Origin: Thozetella sp. PMI_491
Taxonomy: Eukaryota > Ascomycota > Sordariomycetes > Chaetosphaeriales > Chaetosphaeriaceae
DNA: 64,000 nt
Assembly (NCBI GenBank): GCA_021432635.1
Contig: MU270019.1
Coordinates: forward strand, 62,001 to 126,000
Direction: 5' to 3'
Positions 52,531 to 62,814 of this stretch are shown here, one piece after another (the stretch's first letter is position 1; each line of letters opens with the position of its first letter). A model generated the notes under the pieces. It did not search any database. It was not told the origin of the DNA and saw only the letters and a list, made by a program, of their open reading frames with translations. The translations under genes and the position numbers were made by a program.

Positions 52531-53655
52531 ATGATGTCTACAGGCGCAGATCAAGTCGCTATCACCGTGCTCGGCGCTGCTGGGCTTATTGGGAAGCGCC
52601 ATGTAGACCATATTATACGAAGCCCGCTCACACGGCTCCATAGCATCGTTGACCCAACTCCGGAGGGTGCTCAACTTGCGGCTAAGCTGGGGGTACCAGC
52701 ATTCACGTCACTCGAGGAGCTCGTCAAGTCCTTCACCGAGTCTAAGCCACATGGCGCCGTCATCGCTACTCCCACTCATCTTCATGTCTCCCAAGCACTC
52801 GAACTCATCAAACACAACATCCACCTCCTCATCGAAAAGCCCGTGAGCGTCGACGTGAAGACGGGCAGACAACTTCTTCAGGCAGCGGCAGCTTCCGGGA
52901 CGGCCAGCATCATTGCGGGGTACCACAAGAGATTCAATCCCTACAACCAAGCGCTGAAAGCAGCTGTCGACTCTGGCGACTTGGGACGCATCGTTGCCGT
53001 GCAAGGCGTCTGGGCCGGGCGCAAGCCAGATGCGTATTTCACGCAGGGTGCTTGGCGCACCAAGAAGGGTTCTGGCGGCCCAATCATGATCAACATGAGC
53101 CACGAGATTGATATCTTCCGCTACATCTTTGGCGAAATCACGCGCGTGTTCCACGAGCCTGGGCCAAAGTTGCGAGGGTATGAGGTTGAAGAGACTGGTG
53201 CAGTGACGCTGCGCTTTGCGTCCGGTGCTGTGGGAACATTTGTCTTCAGCGATACGGCACTCACCCCATTTACGTTTGAGGCCGCAACTGGGGAGAACCC
53301 AGAACTAATCCATTGGTCGGGTTGCGACGTGTACCGCGTCATGGGGACCAAGGGTAGCATAGAGCTTCCGTCACTGAAGCGCTACTACTACTCTGGAGAA
53401 AAGCAAGATGGCTGCTGGACGGACGAGCTAGCCAAGGACGACTTGTATACGCCCACTCGAGATCCCGGGCGATTTCAGTACACCTACGACAATGCCCCCT
53501 TCACCAAGAGGTTGGTGCACTGGGTCGATGTAATTCAGAAGGGTGCTACGCCGAACTGCACACTCAAAGATGGGATCATGGCCACCAAGATCTTAGATGC
53601 TCTCGTAGAAAGCGCAGAGAAAGGTGTGCCTATAGACGTTGAAGTTGAAAATTAA
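52531..53655 (+). CDS. Gfo/Idh/MocA-family NAD(P)-dependent oxidoreductase
   Basis: Intronless; two ATGs at 52531 and 52534, about 374 residues. The Rossmann N-terminus reads ITVLGAAGLIGKRHVDHI, then VIATPTHLHVSQALELIKHNIHLLIEKPVSVD, with the EKP lysine typical of the family. The C-terminal domain has GGPIMINMSHEIDIFRYIFGE, where the H-x-x-D pair is the usual catalytic site. The family oxidises or reduces sugars, inositols or related polyols. No signal peptide. Specific substrate unknown. The open frame extends upstream to 52462 but without an ATG. Confidence 0.85.
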   Translation: MMSTGADQVAITVLGAAGLIGKRHVDHIIRSPLTRLHSIVDPTPEGAQLAAKLGVPAFTSLEELVKSFTESKPHGAVIATPTHLHVSQALELIKHNIHLLIEKPVSVDVKTGRQLLQAAAASGTASIIAGYHKRFNPYNQALKAAVDSGDLGRIVAVQGVWAGRKPDAYFTQGAWRTKKGSGGPIMINMSHEIDIFRYIFGEITRVFHEPGPKLRGYEVEETGAVTLRFASGAVGTFVFSDTALTPFTFEAATGENPELIHWSGCDVYRVMGTKGSIELPSLKRYYYSGEKQDGCWTDELAKDDLYTPTRDPGRFQYTYDNAPFTKRLVHWVDVIQKGATPNCTLKDGIMATKILDALVESAEKGVPIDVEVEN

Positions 53656-54031
53656 GTACGGGAGCGGAAGGTAGCAAAGAAAATTTAACCAAATGGCATG
53701 GCCCAAATTTATTGAACATGCTTTTGCACCAGTTTTATGATATCTAGGTCACATCATGGCAGAAAAAGCACGTTACTGTGAAAAGGGACTCCATAGGCCG
53801 ACCCCTGGAGCCCGTGGTCAATCAGACAAGGCAGAGTCTCGGCTCAGTTGCCAGTTAAGGCAGCACTATTGCAACCTCTCGGCATGCTTGGCGGTGCGGG
53901 GGGTTAGGCCGCTCGTCCCATTTCTTGTTCCCCCCTCCCGGCTGCCTGTGCAATAGCTGTTGTTCTAGACGATTGCGTGATCTTTAGCTACCTTGATCTG
54001 TGACACAATAGGAAAGGTCCCTATTGTGATC
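53656..54031. other. Intergenic
   Basis: No gene seen between the oxidoreductase and the sulfotransferase genes. Confidence 0.4.
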
Positions 54032-54937
54032 ATGGGTGGCGTTCCGTCAAAGGCAGATCCCTCTAAGACTTTGCAGGTCATTGGGGCTGGCTACTCTAGG
54101 ACCGGCACAGTCTCCATGCAGATAGCCCTCGAGAAATTGCTCGACGGGCCGGTATGCCATGGTGCTACGCATGTCCTTAGTCGCGAAGCAGGTATGGCAA
54201 AGAGATAGTGGAATTTAACCAACATCCATATTAAAAGCTAACACTTGAGATAGAATACCTCAAGAAATGGATCCACGCCTGGCGCGCGCGGCGCGCAGGC
54301 GACAAGGAGACGACGTTGGAGATTGTCAAGGAGCTAAGTACAGGATACGTGGGCTGTACCGACATTCCGAACATAATTTTCACGCGTGAGATGCTGGAGC
54401 TTTACCCAGACGCCAAGGTCGTCTTGGTGAAACGCGATCCCCTGAAGTGGTGGAAGAGCTTCAAACCCGTGCTGGCCAATGCCGACGCTTGGTTCCTCCC
54501 TTATCTGAGCCTCCTCAACAAAGACCTTAAGTGGTTCCCTCCTATGATACAGGAGTGGAAGAAAGACTGCGACGATATGTGTCGAGCTTCGGGAAGGAAA
54601 CCCGGTGATTACGGTCCATGTGAGTCCAAAATCGTCCACTACTGGAGAATCGGTAGCTAACACGTGAGCAGGGATAGTCGAAGAATACAATAAACAAATA
54701 GAGGAGTCAGTTCCGAAAGATAACCTCTTAATCATGACCGTTGACCAGGGCTGGGAGCCTCTCTGCAAATTCCTAGGCAAGCCGGTTCCAGATGAGCCAT
54801 TCCCTAGGGCTAACGATGCGGAAGCTGCCGACAAATACGCAGCGGGAATATTCTTGACGATGGCGATGCAGTGGGTCAAGACAGCTGCCCTTGTCGGTGG
54901 CACAGCTTATCTAGGTTGGTGGTTCTTGCAGAGGTAG
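54032..54937 (+). CDS. P-loop sulfotransferase-family protein with C-terminal membrane anchor
   Basis: Start ATG 54032. Exons 54032-54190, 54255-54619 and 54672-54937 join in phase to about 262 residues. The N-terminal VIGAGYSRTGTVSMQIALEKL is the 5'-phosphosulfate loop of the fungal Sulfotransfer_4-type proteins. FTREMLELYPDAKVVLVKRDPLKWWKS is the 3'-phosphate-binding region. The C-terminus (WVKTAALVGGTAYLGWWFL) is a single membrane helix. Such proteins are common in ascomycetes, often annotated loosely, and their acceptors are unknown. Confidence 0.82.
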
Positions 54938-55096
54938 ATTCGGAGAACCATGACTTGAGATTGTTTGCATGGGGCGATGCAGCCTTCAGGCCGGATATCT
55001 CTTATTTCCTTGAGAATTTCCTCAAAGAGGCCGAAACAGTACTCACGAGTTTATATGATTAGTTACAAGGCACCAAGCTGAAAACCTGCTCGTAAA

Positions 55097-57514
55097 TCAT
55101 GGATATGTAATGTCAGACTTGCCGCCGGGCAGCATCATGTGGAATGTCCAGCCTTGCGATTCATAAACCCCAAGAGCAATCTTTGGCAGCCACAAGGTTG
55201 ATACGGTAGGAATCCAGAACTCGCACTTTTCACTCCTTAAAATCTCTAACCCGATCGCCCATGAGCGCTTAGCACGGCCCACATCGCCGGCGTTAAGCTG
55301 GGCGTGAGCGAGGGATAGATGTATGACCGCTGCGGTGAAGCCTCTTTCCGACTTAAGAGTGTACATGCGCTCGACTTCTTGGAGAGCAAGCTGCCACCGC
55401 GCCACGGCATCGCCAAGATCCGGCTGCATGTGGGCTATGCGCGCTGCGGATAGGAGCATACGCATATGTAGTTGCTGATCATGAAGATCGTCCAGGGTGC
55501 GTGGCTCGAATGGTTCCATTTCTCTGAGCGCCGAATCGGCAGCTGCCAGCTTGCCCAGTCCAATGTTTGCCTCCACAGAAGCCAACAAGAGTCGACGAAA
55601 GCCACGACGTGGTCTGTCCGATTCGTCAATGTTGCTCAGCTCGGGCTGTGACATCTCAGCAGCTCTAGCGTACTCCTGCATTTCGCAATAAATATCAGCA
55701 AGTCTGCCGACCAAAATGCGACGTGTATTGAGGCGTATAGGCTTTGTAGTGTCCAGGCATAAGAACTGCTCCAGGGAGGCTCTCGCCGCGCCAAAGTCCC
55801 CGACAGACTGGAAGAATCGTGCGGCCGTACTCTGAAGCCTAAACATAACCTCTATATCTAGAGATGATAGCGGATGCTCCGCCTCCCACTTGTAAATAGA
55901 GAAAGGTACGTCGTTGTCGTAGCACTTGATCTTGTTCTCAATCTGGGAGATATGGAGGCGGCCTTGGAGCGCGTGATCGCGACGGCTGGACGGCTTTGGA
56001 CCCCGCCACATGAAGCTTTCTATCTGTGCCTTCGACCTGTCTAACTCTCCATCGATTCGAAGGAGCACGCTTTGGAAGAGTACAACCGAGGCATGAAGAT
56101 AGTATGGCATCGACTTCTGTAAGAGGGATCTGGCTTGCTCGACGGCAAAGCGACGTATGGCGACGGAGTCTCTCTCCCCGAAGAAAAGAATAGCCTCTAG
56201 AACCTGGATTCTGAGTGATTTGGGAATCTTGTAAGCTCTGGTGGCACTTTCTAATATCGGCCAAACCGCTTGCTTTAGTGATATGGGCCTACGGGAGTAA
56301 GCAGCAATACGCAGCAAGTCAGGGGTCTCCGCCATACCAAGTTGTGTTTCCTTCATAGCATGGTGGACAGGCAAAGCAAATAAGCCTTAAAGCGGTGTCC
56401 CCGAGGACTTCCACGGTTCGGGGGAGCAAGACATCAATAAAAAAGGATATCGTATCCGGGCGAAGCGTCCACGAGACGACGTGTCCTTCTAACACAGACT
56501 GGACAATGGATGGATCTTCCGCCACTTGAGAGAATGCCGTTTCCTCTGATAAAGTACGAATTAGTTCCTCAGGTAACCCTGATTCGGAAGCGGAGATGCA
56601 TTCAATCTCTCCCTCGGCATTCCATCGCCGCTGAGGAGAACGGACGCCTTTTAATAAGGCTTCGGGGATGCCGGAGCCGCCCAGTGCGTGAAGTACGAGG
56701 AGCAGCTGATCGGAAGCCGGAAGCCAGTCGTCGTAATCCACAGCAAGGTTGTAGTACGACAACGGCGGCTCGGGATCTAGAATCCCCAGTTAGCGCCCCA
56801 TAGCCATGCTGCAAACTAGGGGACAACCAACCCCGAAGATGCGTCAAAACTAGACGCTGAACTAAGTTTGTGTACTGCTCGACGCGTGCACCGAGTGAGA
56901 TTAAATGGGCAAATACTTGCTCATCGTCTATGTTTAGATATCTCTCGTAACTGTGTGCTGGATTAATACTTCTTGCTGCACGCATCTGGAAGCACGTTTC
57001 CTTACGTTGAAGGGGGGACGTTGAGTGGGAGCCAGAAGACAGCTCCGACGCCACCAAGCTTTCGAGCAATCTTGACATACTTCCTCCCCGAATTCCGAAT
57101 ATCTGCGAGATCGACTTGTTCTGGGAAAAGGCGGGCAATCCGGGGTGGTGCCAAGACCTCCGCATCTAGTTTCGACCGAAGGAAGACTACTACGCAGGCA
57201 AGACGCCGCCGCAGTTCTGTATGCACGCGACTGACAGGGGCAGCCCAGAATCCATCAACATCATCCCTGAACGTTTGGCACACTTGGTTGACGGGTGCAA
57301 GGTCAACCGAGTCCACGGAGAGGGCCTTATTAGTACGCTCGTTAGTTGCTGTAATTCTGTACTGGACATCGCGCGTGAGCGACTTGGATTTGGTTAGAAG
57401 AGAACGGAGATATTTCAGATGCTGGTTAAGGGCAGGTATCAAGTCTCTAGCTCGTTCCTCGTCATAGTGCTCGGCAAGGAGGTGGACGGCGCTACAGAGG
57501 CAGCACGTATCCAT
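55097..57514 (-). CDS. TPR-like helical-repeat protein of unknown function
   Basis: Four exons join in phase to about 730 residues. The first starts at 57514 (MDTCCLCSAVHLLAEHYDEER) and ends in NVPPST. The next (YERYLNIDDEQVFAHLISLG) runs to THLR. The third (DPEPPLSYYNLAVDYDDW to CYEGNTTW) joins by a 49 bp intron to PISLKQAVWPILESATRAYKI. The C-terminal 420 residues are helix pairs of TPR type (RRILVGRLADIYCEMQEYARAAEMS, RRLLLASVEANIGLGKLAAADSALREM, AVIHLSLAHAQLNAGDVGRAKRSW). The N-terminal part is unrecognised. It is likely a scaffold or regulator; nothing catalytic is seen. Divergent from the next MFS gene. Confidence 0.7.
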
Positions 57515-57982
57515 TGCGTCTCAGAGAAGCGACACTCGGCTGTCGTGAGCGACGACAAGGCCTCTCGCTCTGTAGAAACTGGTGATCCGCACTAAAGCAA
57601 AAATTAAGCGGCGTTTACTCGTAACTGCGACTAGCCGAAGTACTAATGTGGACGCCACAGGACTCCGCCTTGTCTCCTCCAGTTATCTTCGTCTGATGGA
57701 TCAGATAACGCACCTGAGTCCCGGAATGTCCCGATTCGCCAGCATCTGTGAGCCCTGAAATTAAGATGGGGTCCCGCTGCCAAGGATACTAGCACTGGAA
57801 GTACGTCGGTGGGTCGAAAGGCTAGCCTGGACCGGGACGTGGGTGAGTGCTGGGGGAGGTAGTCTGCAGGGGAATGTAGCATGACTATCACTTGTAAGAA
57901 TTCTTCTCGGCCAATTCTCTGTCTTTCCAAATCACCTGTAGCAATCACCGGTCTCTCGATTCCCCGAAGCATCACCTCCGTC
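57515..57982. other. Divergent promoter region
   Basis: Between the TPR-like gene (minus) and the MFS gene (plus). The MFS frame may begin already at an in-frame ATG at 57881. Confidence 0.4.
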
Positions 57983-59692
57983 ATGAACCGGTCGCCGCTC
58001 AATCACTCTGACAGGCACGAGCCAGAACCGGTGCCATCGGACGAGACGCCGCTTCTCCAAGGACATGTAACGAGCCTTCCATCGCCGGAGGAGCCTCGAG
58101 CCATCTCCTGGGCGTCCATCCCCAGAAAGGGACAGCTGGCCGTCATTGTCTTCGCCCGTTTGGCAGAACCGCTAAGCGAACGGTCTCTAACCTCTTACCT
58201 CTTCTACCAGCTAAGATGGTTCAACCCGAGCCTCGACGCTGCTGAAATCGCCAAGCAGGCAGGATACCTAACAGCTGTATTTGCTGCAGCGCAGTGCCTG
58301 ACATCAATGTGGTGGGGGCGTGCCGCTGATCACCCTCGCCTGGGCAGGAAGCGCGTCTTGGTGATTGGCCTCGTGGGCTCGACCATTTCTGCGTTGGGTA
58401 TGGGCTTCTCAACCTCTCTATCGGCTGCATTCTTCTTTCGGTTCTTAGCTGGTTCGCTGAACGGCAACATTGGCGTGCTCAGGACCATGGTCTCGGAGGT
58501 AGTTGATGATAAACGGTATGTCCCCGTCAGGCTAGGAGCAAAAGAAGCAAAGAGCCAGTTCAGTGTTAAACCGAGTAATAGATATCAGTCTCGTGCCTTC
58601 CTCCTTTTGCCTATGTGTTTCAATGTCGGTGTCATCATCGGACCGCTTCTCAGTGGTGTTCTTGCAGACCCCATCCATTCCCTTCCCGGTCTCTTTGGCC
58701 CAGGGTCGTTTTTCGGAGGCGTGGACGGTGTTGGATGGCTCAGAGCTTTCCCATACGCACTACCTAACCTTCTTTGTGCCTCAGTCCTGGCCATGGCCGC
58801 TCTTGGGGTGATCTTGGGCCTTGACGAGACGCACCCGCGACTACGACATCAGCCAGATCAGGGTCGCAGGCTCGGCGAATTCCTCATATCGACAGTTCTC
58901 AGACGCCAATCGTCCGGGCATCCCTATCATGCCGTGGGTAGCGACGGCTCATCTGCGTCATCGGGTCTCGTTCACGATACTGAAAGAAGTACAGCGCCAA
59001 CCCTTGACCCCGAGACCAAGCCGCGGCCACCGTTTAGTGCTGTCTGGACTAGAAATGTCTCCCTGAACATGCTGCAGCGGTTTCTCCAGTCACTGCATGT
59101 CTCTGCGTTCAACTCAATCTTCTTCACTCTCCTGCCGACTCCCAAGGCGGATAGCCGCCAATTTCACCTTCCATTTCGCTTCACCGGCGGCTTAGGGCTC
59201 TCGAGCGAGAAGATGGGCCTTGCGAACACTACCATTGGGATGATCGGCATCCCACTGCAACTATTGCTTTACCCCAGACTCATCGGCAGTCTCGGCGTAA
59301 GGACCTCGTATCGCGTCTTTCTCCCACTGAGCATTGTCGCATACTTCTCGCTGCCTTATCTTGTTCTTCTGCCTGATGACATAGCCCTCGTCTGGACATG
59401 CCTGTCAGCTGTGTTGACGATGCACGTTCTGTCCCGCACATTTGTCAATCCGGCAACCATGATGTTGGTGAATGACTCGGCTCCGAGTCCGGAGCTGCTT
59501 GGGACGGTGCATGGCCTGGCGTCTAGCATATCAAGCGCTGCCCGGATCATGGGCCCCGTGGCTGGTGGCATGATACTGGGCTGGGGCCTTGGTCACAACT
59601 TGGTGGGCTTACCGCTGTGGCTTTTGGGAATCGCAGCAGTAGTGAACTGGATCATTCTCTGGTGGATTGAGGATGTGAACATGGCTCCCTAG
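57983..59692 (+). CDS. MFS transporter (Zrt/tetracycline-resistance-like fungal clade)
   Basis: I place the start at ATG 57983 (MNRSPLNHSD); an in-frame ATG at 57881 is also possible. One intron of 66 bp begins near 58516 (GTATGT...AATAG). Its removal gives DDKRYQSRAFLLLPMCFNVGVIIGP, a conserved block of this clade. Because it is a multiple of three and has no stop, retained transcripts would still be translated with 22 extra residues. About twelve helices, with loop 2-3 motif WWGRAADHPRLGRKRVLVIG and a long cytoplasmic loop around 58,830-59,030. Substrate unknown; plasma or vacuolar membrane. Confidence 0.82.
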   Translation: MNRSPLNHSDRHEPEPVPSDETPLLQGHVTSLPSPEEPRAISWASIPRKGQLAVIVFARLAEPLSERSLTSYLFYQLRWFNPSLDAAEIAKQAGYLTAVFAAAQCLTSMWWGRAADHPRLGRKRVLVIGLVGSTISALGMGFSTSLSAAFFFRFLAGSLNGNIGVLRTMVSEVVDDKRYVPVRLGAKEAKSQFSVKPSNRYQSRAFLLLPMCFNVGVIIGPLLSGVLADPIHSLPGLFGPGSFFGGVDGVGWLRAFPYALPNLLCASVLAMAALGVILGLDETHPRLRHQPDQGRRLGEFLISTVLRRQSSGHPYHAVGSDGSSASSGLVHDTERSTAPTLDPETKPRPPFSAVWTRNVSLNMLQRFLQSLHVSAFNSIFFTLLPTPKADSRQFHLPFRFTGGLGLSSEKMGLANTTIGMIGIPLQLLLYPRLIGSLGVRTSYRVFLPLSIVAYFSLPYLVLLPDDIALVWTCLSAVLTMHVLSRTFVNPATMMLVNDSAPSPELLGTVHGLASSISSAARIMGPVAGGMILGWGLGHNLVGLPLWLLGIAAVVNWIILWWIEDVNMAP

Positions 59693-60405
59693 TGGAACTG
59701 CTCCACCGAGTCCTGTAGCAAGAATCCGAATAGACCTAGAATTATCATAAACTAGTGACTCGTGCACCCCAGATTGATTAGTTTTGTCTGCAGGTCCAGC
59801 AACTCGGGTACTAGCTGCTACAGCCTCGACGTTGCCGACAGGGTCCATTGTGGGCTCTCGTGCTTGCGGGAATGGCCATGTTTGACGATCCTTGGACCCA
59901 ACATCAAGTGTCTGGGTTCGCTCGCAGTCACTTATTGGCTACAGTGTTGATTCCGTTATCGGATCAGCCGCTGCTGTTCCATGAGACAGGCCGTCGGCGG
60001 AAAGGTGTGACCAGCTCCCCGCATCGAGGGCATCTCTCGCGGTGAGGGGGTCCGGGTGGGCTTTGATCCCTGTTAGTCTGGCCCTTGGCAAGGATATTTC
60101 TCTCACAGTGAGCAAAAAGCAAATGCAAGAATCCTTGTCGCAGTGGCCCGCTTTTGTTATCAGATCAAAAAAATTTATCAGATCAAGCCCTGGCGCCTCT
60201 CCACCAGCCCACCACATAGTAGAGGTCTGGTCAGGCCCTCGAGGATAGGCCCCAAGAGTCAGTGGCAGGCGCCCTTGGCGCCCATTTGATCGGTCGCCTG
60301 ATTGCCCCACAGAACAACATGTGATGGCCATCTTATCAATCAGATCTCAGCTTCGTGGATTGTGTTTCCTACAACGCAACACATGGCTTTGGAAACCGAC
60401 CCGGG
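59693..60405. other. Intergenic, promoter of the ferric reductase
   Basis: About 710 bp. Contains the paired iron-GATA sites described separately and a third partial one near 60,332. No coding sequence. Confidence 0.45.
60157..60183. promoter_or_regulatory. Paired SreA-type iron-responsive GATA sites upstream of the ferric reductase
   Basis: Two copies of TTATCAGAT (60157-60165 and 60175-60183), the reverse complement of ATCTGATAA, which fits the ATCWGATAA consensus known for the fungal iron repressor SreA. They are 18 bp apart, about 225-250 bp before the ferric reductase start. Confidence 0.65.
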
Positions 60406-62274
60406 ATGGATGTGGTTCAGGCTCTCAGACCTCCGAGTGCAAAGCAACTCAGAAACGAGGAAGCCTTGAAGATATATGCTGGTTTCCTCTGTAGTCTGAT
60501 TGCTTTTGTTACTGTGGCTCGCCGGTTGCGCGGTTTCTTGAACAAGTCCCCAGGCTCGAAGGCATCGAATGAATTTCAATATGCCAGTCGCAAAGGCAGT
60601 CTCTTAGTCTTGCGGTACAAAACACAAATATTGGCCCTAATTTACAGAGCACTAACGTATTCGCAGAACGTTGGATAGACGGCCAGACTGGAAATGGCTG
60701 GGTCGACCTTCCTATGGACTCATCATATTAGTTGTCATCTACGTTATTGGCAACGCCGTTCTCTCTGCAACCCATCTTGCTAGTTATCGAGTAAATCACT
60801 GGGCATCTAGATTTGGATGGTAATACTTATTTTCCCCTAAATATAGTCTTGGCTCATTCTGACATGTATTCTTAGGCTGGGAGCTGCAAACATGGCGCTG
60901 TGCGTCTTCTTCGGGCTGAAGAATACACCACTCGCTCCTGCGGCTGGCATTTCGCACACCCAGCTCAACATTCTTCATCGAGTCGCGGGATATACAGCAA
61001 CATTTCTAGTCCTGCTCCATGCGATCTTCTACACCGTGCACTTCGGCCTCCAAGGCCGCTGGGAAACCTTGATCGAAGAGGGTAACATACAAGGTATCGC
61101 ATCTGGGGTTGCCATGCTCATTCTCTTGATGGGGGTTTTTAGGCATCGGGCCTATGAAACTTTTTACATCACCCACGTCACTGCCTTTGTTGCCGTAGTG
61201 ATTCTAACGGGGCTTCACAGGCCCGACTGGGCAAAGAAGCTTCCAGTCGTGATGGTCTTTATCGCCTCCATATGGACGGTTGATCGCATCATCCGAGCAG
61301 CAAGGATGTCTTACCACCTGTTGAATAACCAAGCGGCGCTGTATCCTCTTCCAGATGGGGCTACCCGGTTGCTTCTGAAGAAGCCTAGAAACGAAGCCGC
61401 GTTACCGGGATCACATATCTTTCTATGGATTCCACGTCTTCGCCTCTACGAGGTGCATCCATTTACTATTGTGAGTAACGGCCCCGTGGGCCTAGAGCTT
61501 ATTATAAAGCCACAGGAAGGCTTCACCAGGGCCGTTTCCGATTTCGCAGCCCGACACCATGGGCGTACCGTCTGGGCTTCGGTGGATGGACCGTATGGTT
61601 CATTGCCCGATATCGAAATGTATGATAAGTTGGTTCTCATTGCCGGAGGGGCTGGAGCAGCTTTCACTTTTGGTTTCGTGAACTACGTGTTGAGCCGATC
61701 TGAGAGAGCCAAGGCCCTGTCTATCGAGTTTATATGGGCTGTTAAACGCACAGGTATACACGCTTGTAGCCCGGATTTGAAACCCGCTGACATTTGGGAA
61801 GAACATCTTACCTGGTTTCTCGAACATCTACAGAGGCTTGCCGCAGCTCGTCCTACCGTGAAGCTGAGACTCTATATCACCAGCGAGAAACCGACTACAA
61901 ACCGACGTGATGGTGTACGTGCAACTCTCACATCTGCATCTGAGGAAGTTCAAGACGCCGCAGAAGATGCGCTTTTATCGAACCACAACTCGTCCCACTA
62001 CGGGACTCTACCTGAGCTAAGAGATATAGACAAACTGTTGAGTGCAGCCGGTTTGGAGGACATCGAGTACAATGGCGGCGTAAAATTTACGAAAATGGAT
62101 ACGGAAACTGTAATTCGCGAAGCGATGGCGTCACCCGGGCATACACAGCAAGCTCTCCTGGCAGCTTGTGGGCCAAAATTGCTGATGGATGCTGTGAGAG
62201 ACTCGGCTGACGTCTGTCGGACCCAGTTATCCTGCAGGATAGATGTTCACTGTGAGGATTTCGGTAGCTGTTAA
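60406..62274 (+). CDS. Ferric reductase (FRE family, plasma membrane)
   Basis: Start ATG 60406 (MDVVQALRPPSAKQ). Introns of about 50 bp each join VLR/TLDRRPDW and FGW/LGAANM in phase, giving about 590 residues. Heme-ligand histidines lie in the membrane helices: NILHRVAGYTATFLVLLHAIFY and FYITHVTAFVAVVILTGLH, the paired His pattern of the ferric reductase domain. The FAD-binding HPFTIVSN and the NADPH-binding IAGGAGAAFTFGF follow, then the C-terminal NAD domain ending with LLAACGPKLLMDAVRD. It reduces extracellular ferric iron or siderophore-bound iron with cytosolic NADPH. The upstream SreA-type sites support iron-repressed expression. Confidence 0.9.
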
Positions 62275-62814
62275 ACCTAGTTACATCCAGAAAGGCAGCT
62301 GTGTCCACCTGGCTGGGCCAAGGCTAAATCCAAGCTGCCCGTTCCTACACCAGCGAGTGGTACGTTTCCACCCCTGCTACCCATACACCAACAGAGCATG
62401 TACTTCCCGTCTAGTTACAACCCTCCGATTCACTTTCGCGACGGCCCCTCTACCAGGGAGCTCCACCAATCGCTAGCTAGCTTGTGGCGAACACCTCTTA
62501 GCATGCAAGCGAGTGAAGCGACCCCTAATTAGCGTCCATTTAGTTCTTGCATCCCGCTAGCAGGGACCCCCTAACGAATGACCCATGCACACATGCATCG
62601 GGGGCTTCTGTGGGTTCCCAGCCCACCGGCAGGCTCTCGGTGACTGCCAGCCGTGGCAAAATTTATCTGATCGATCAGATCAGATAAGATGGCATAAAAG
62701 CCGTTCATTCGAACTGTCTCCTGTATTGTTTCTCTTGCATCCCGTTCTCCGTCCTTCAACTTGTTTCTGTTTTGGCCATTTTCATCCCCCCAAGAGACGC
62801 CGTGATCCGCCAAG
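62275..62814. other. Intergenic, promoter of the MFSD1-like gene
   Basis: No gene. Carries a dense iron-type GATA element at 62,663-62,687 described separately. Confidence 0.45.
62663..62687. promoter_or_regulatory. Palindromic pair of SreA-type GATA sites upstream of an MFS gene
   Basis: TTATCTGAT at 62663-62671 (reverse of ATCAGATAA) and ATCAGATAA at 62679-62687 face each other, with an extra ATCAGAT between them at 62674-62680. Both outer copies match ATCWGATAA exactly. They lie about 130-150 bp before the ATG at 62815. Confidence 0.65.
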
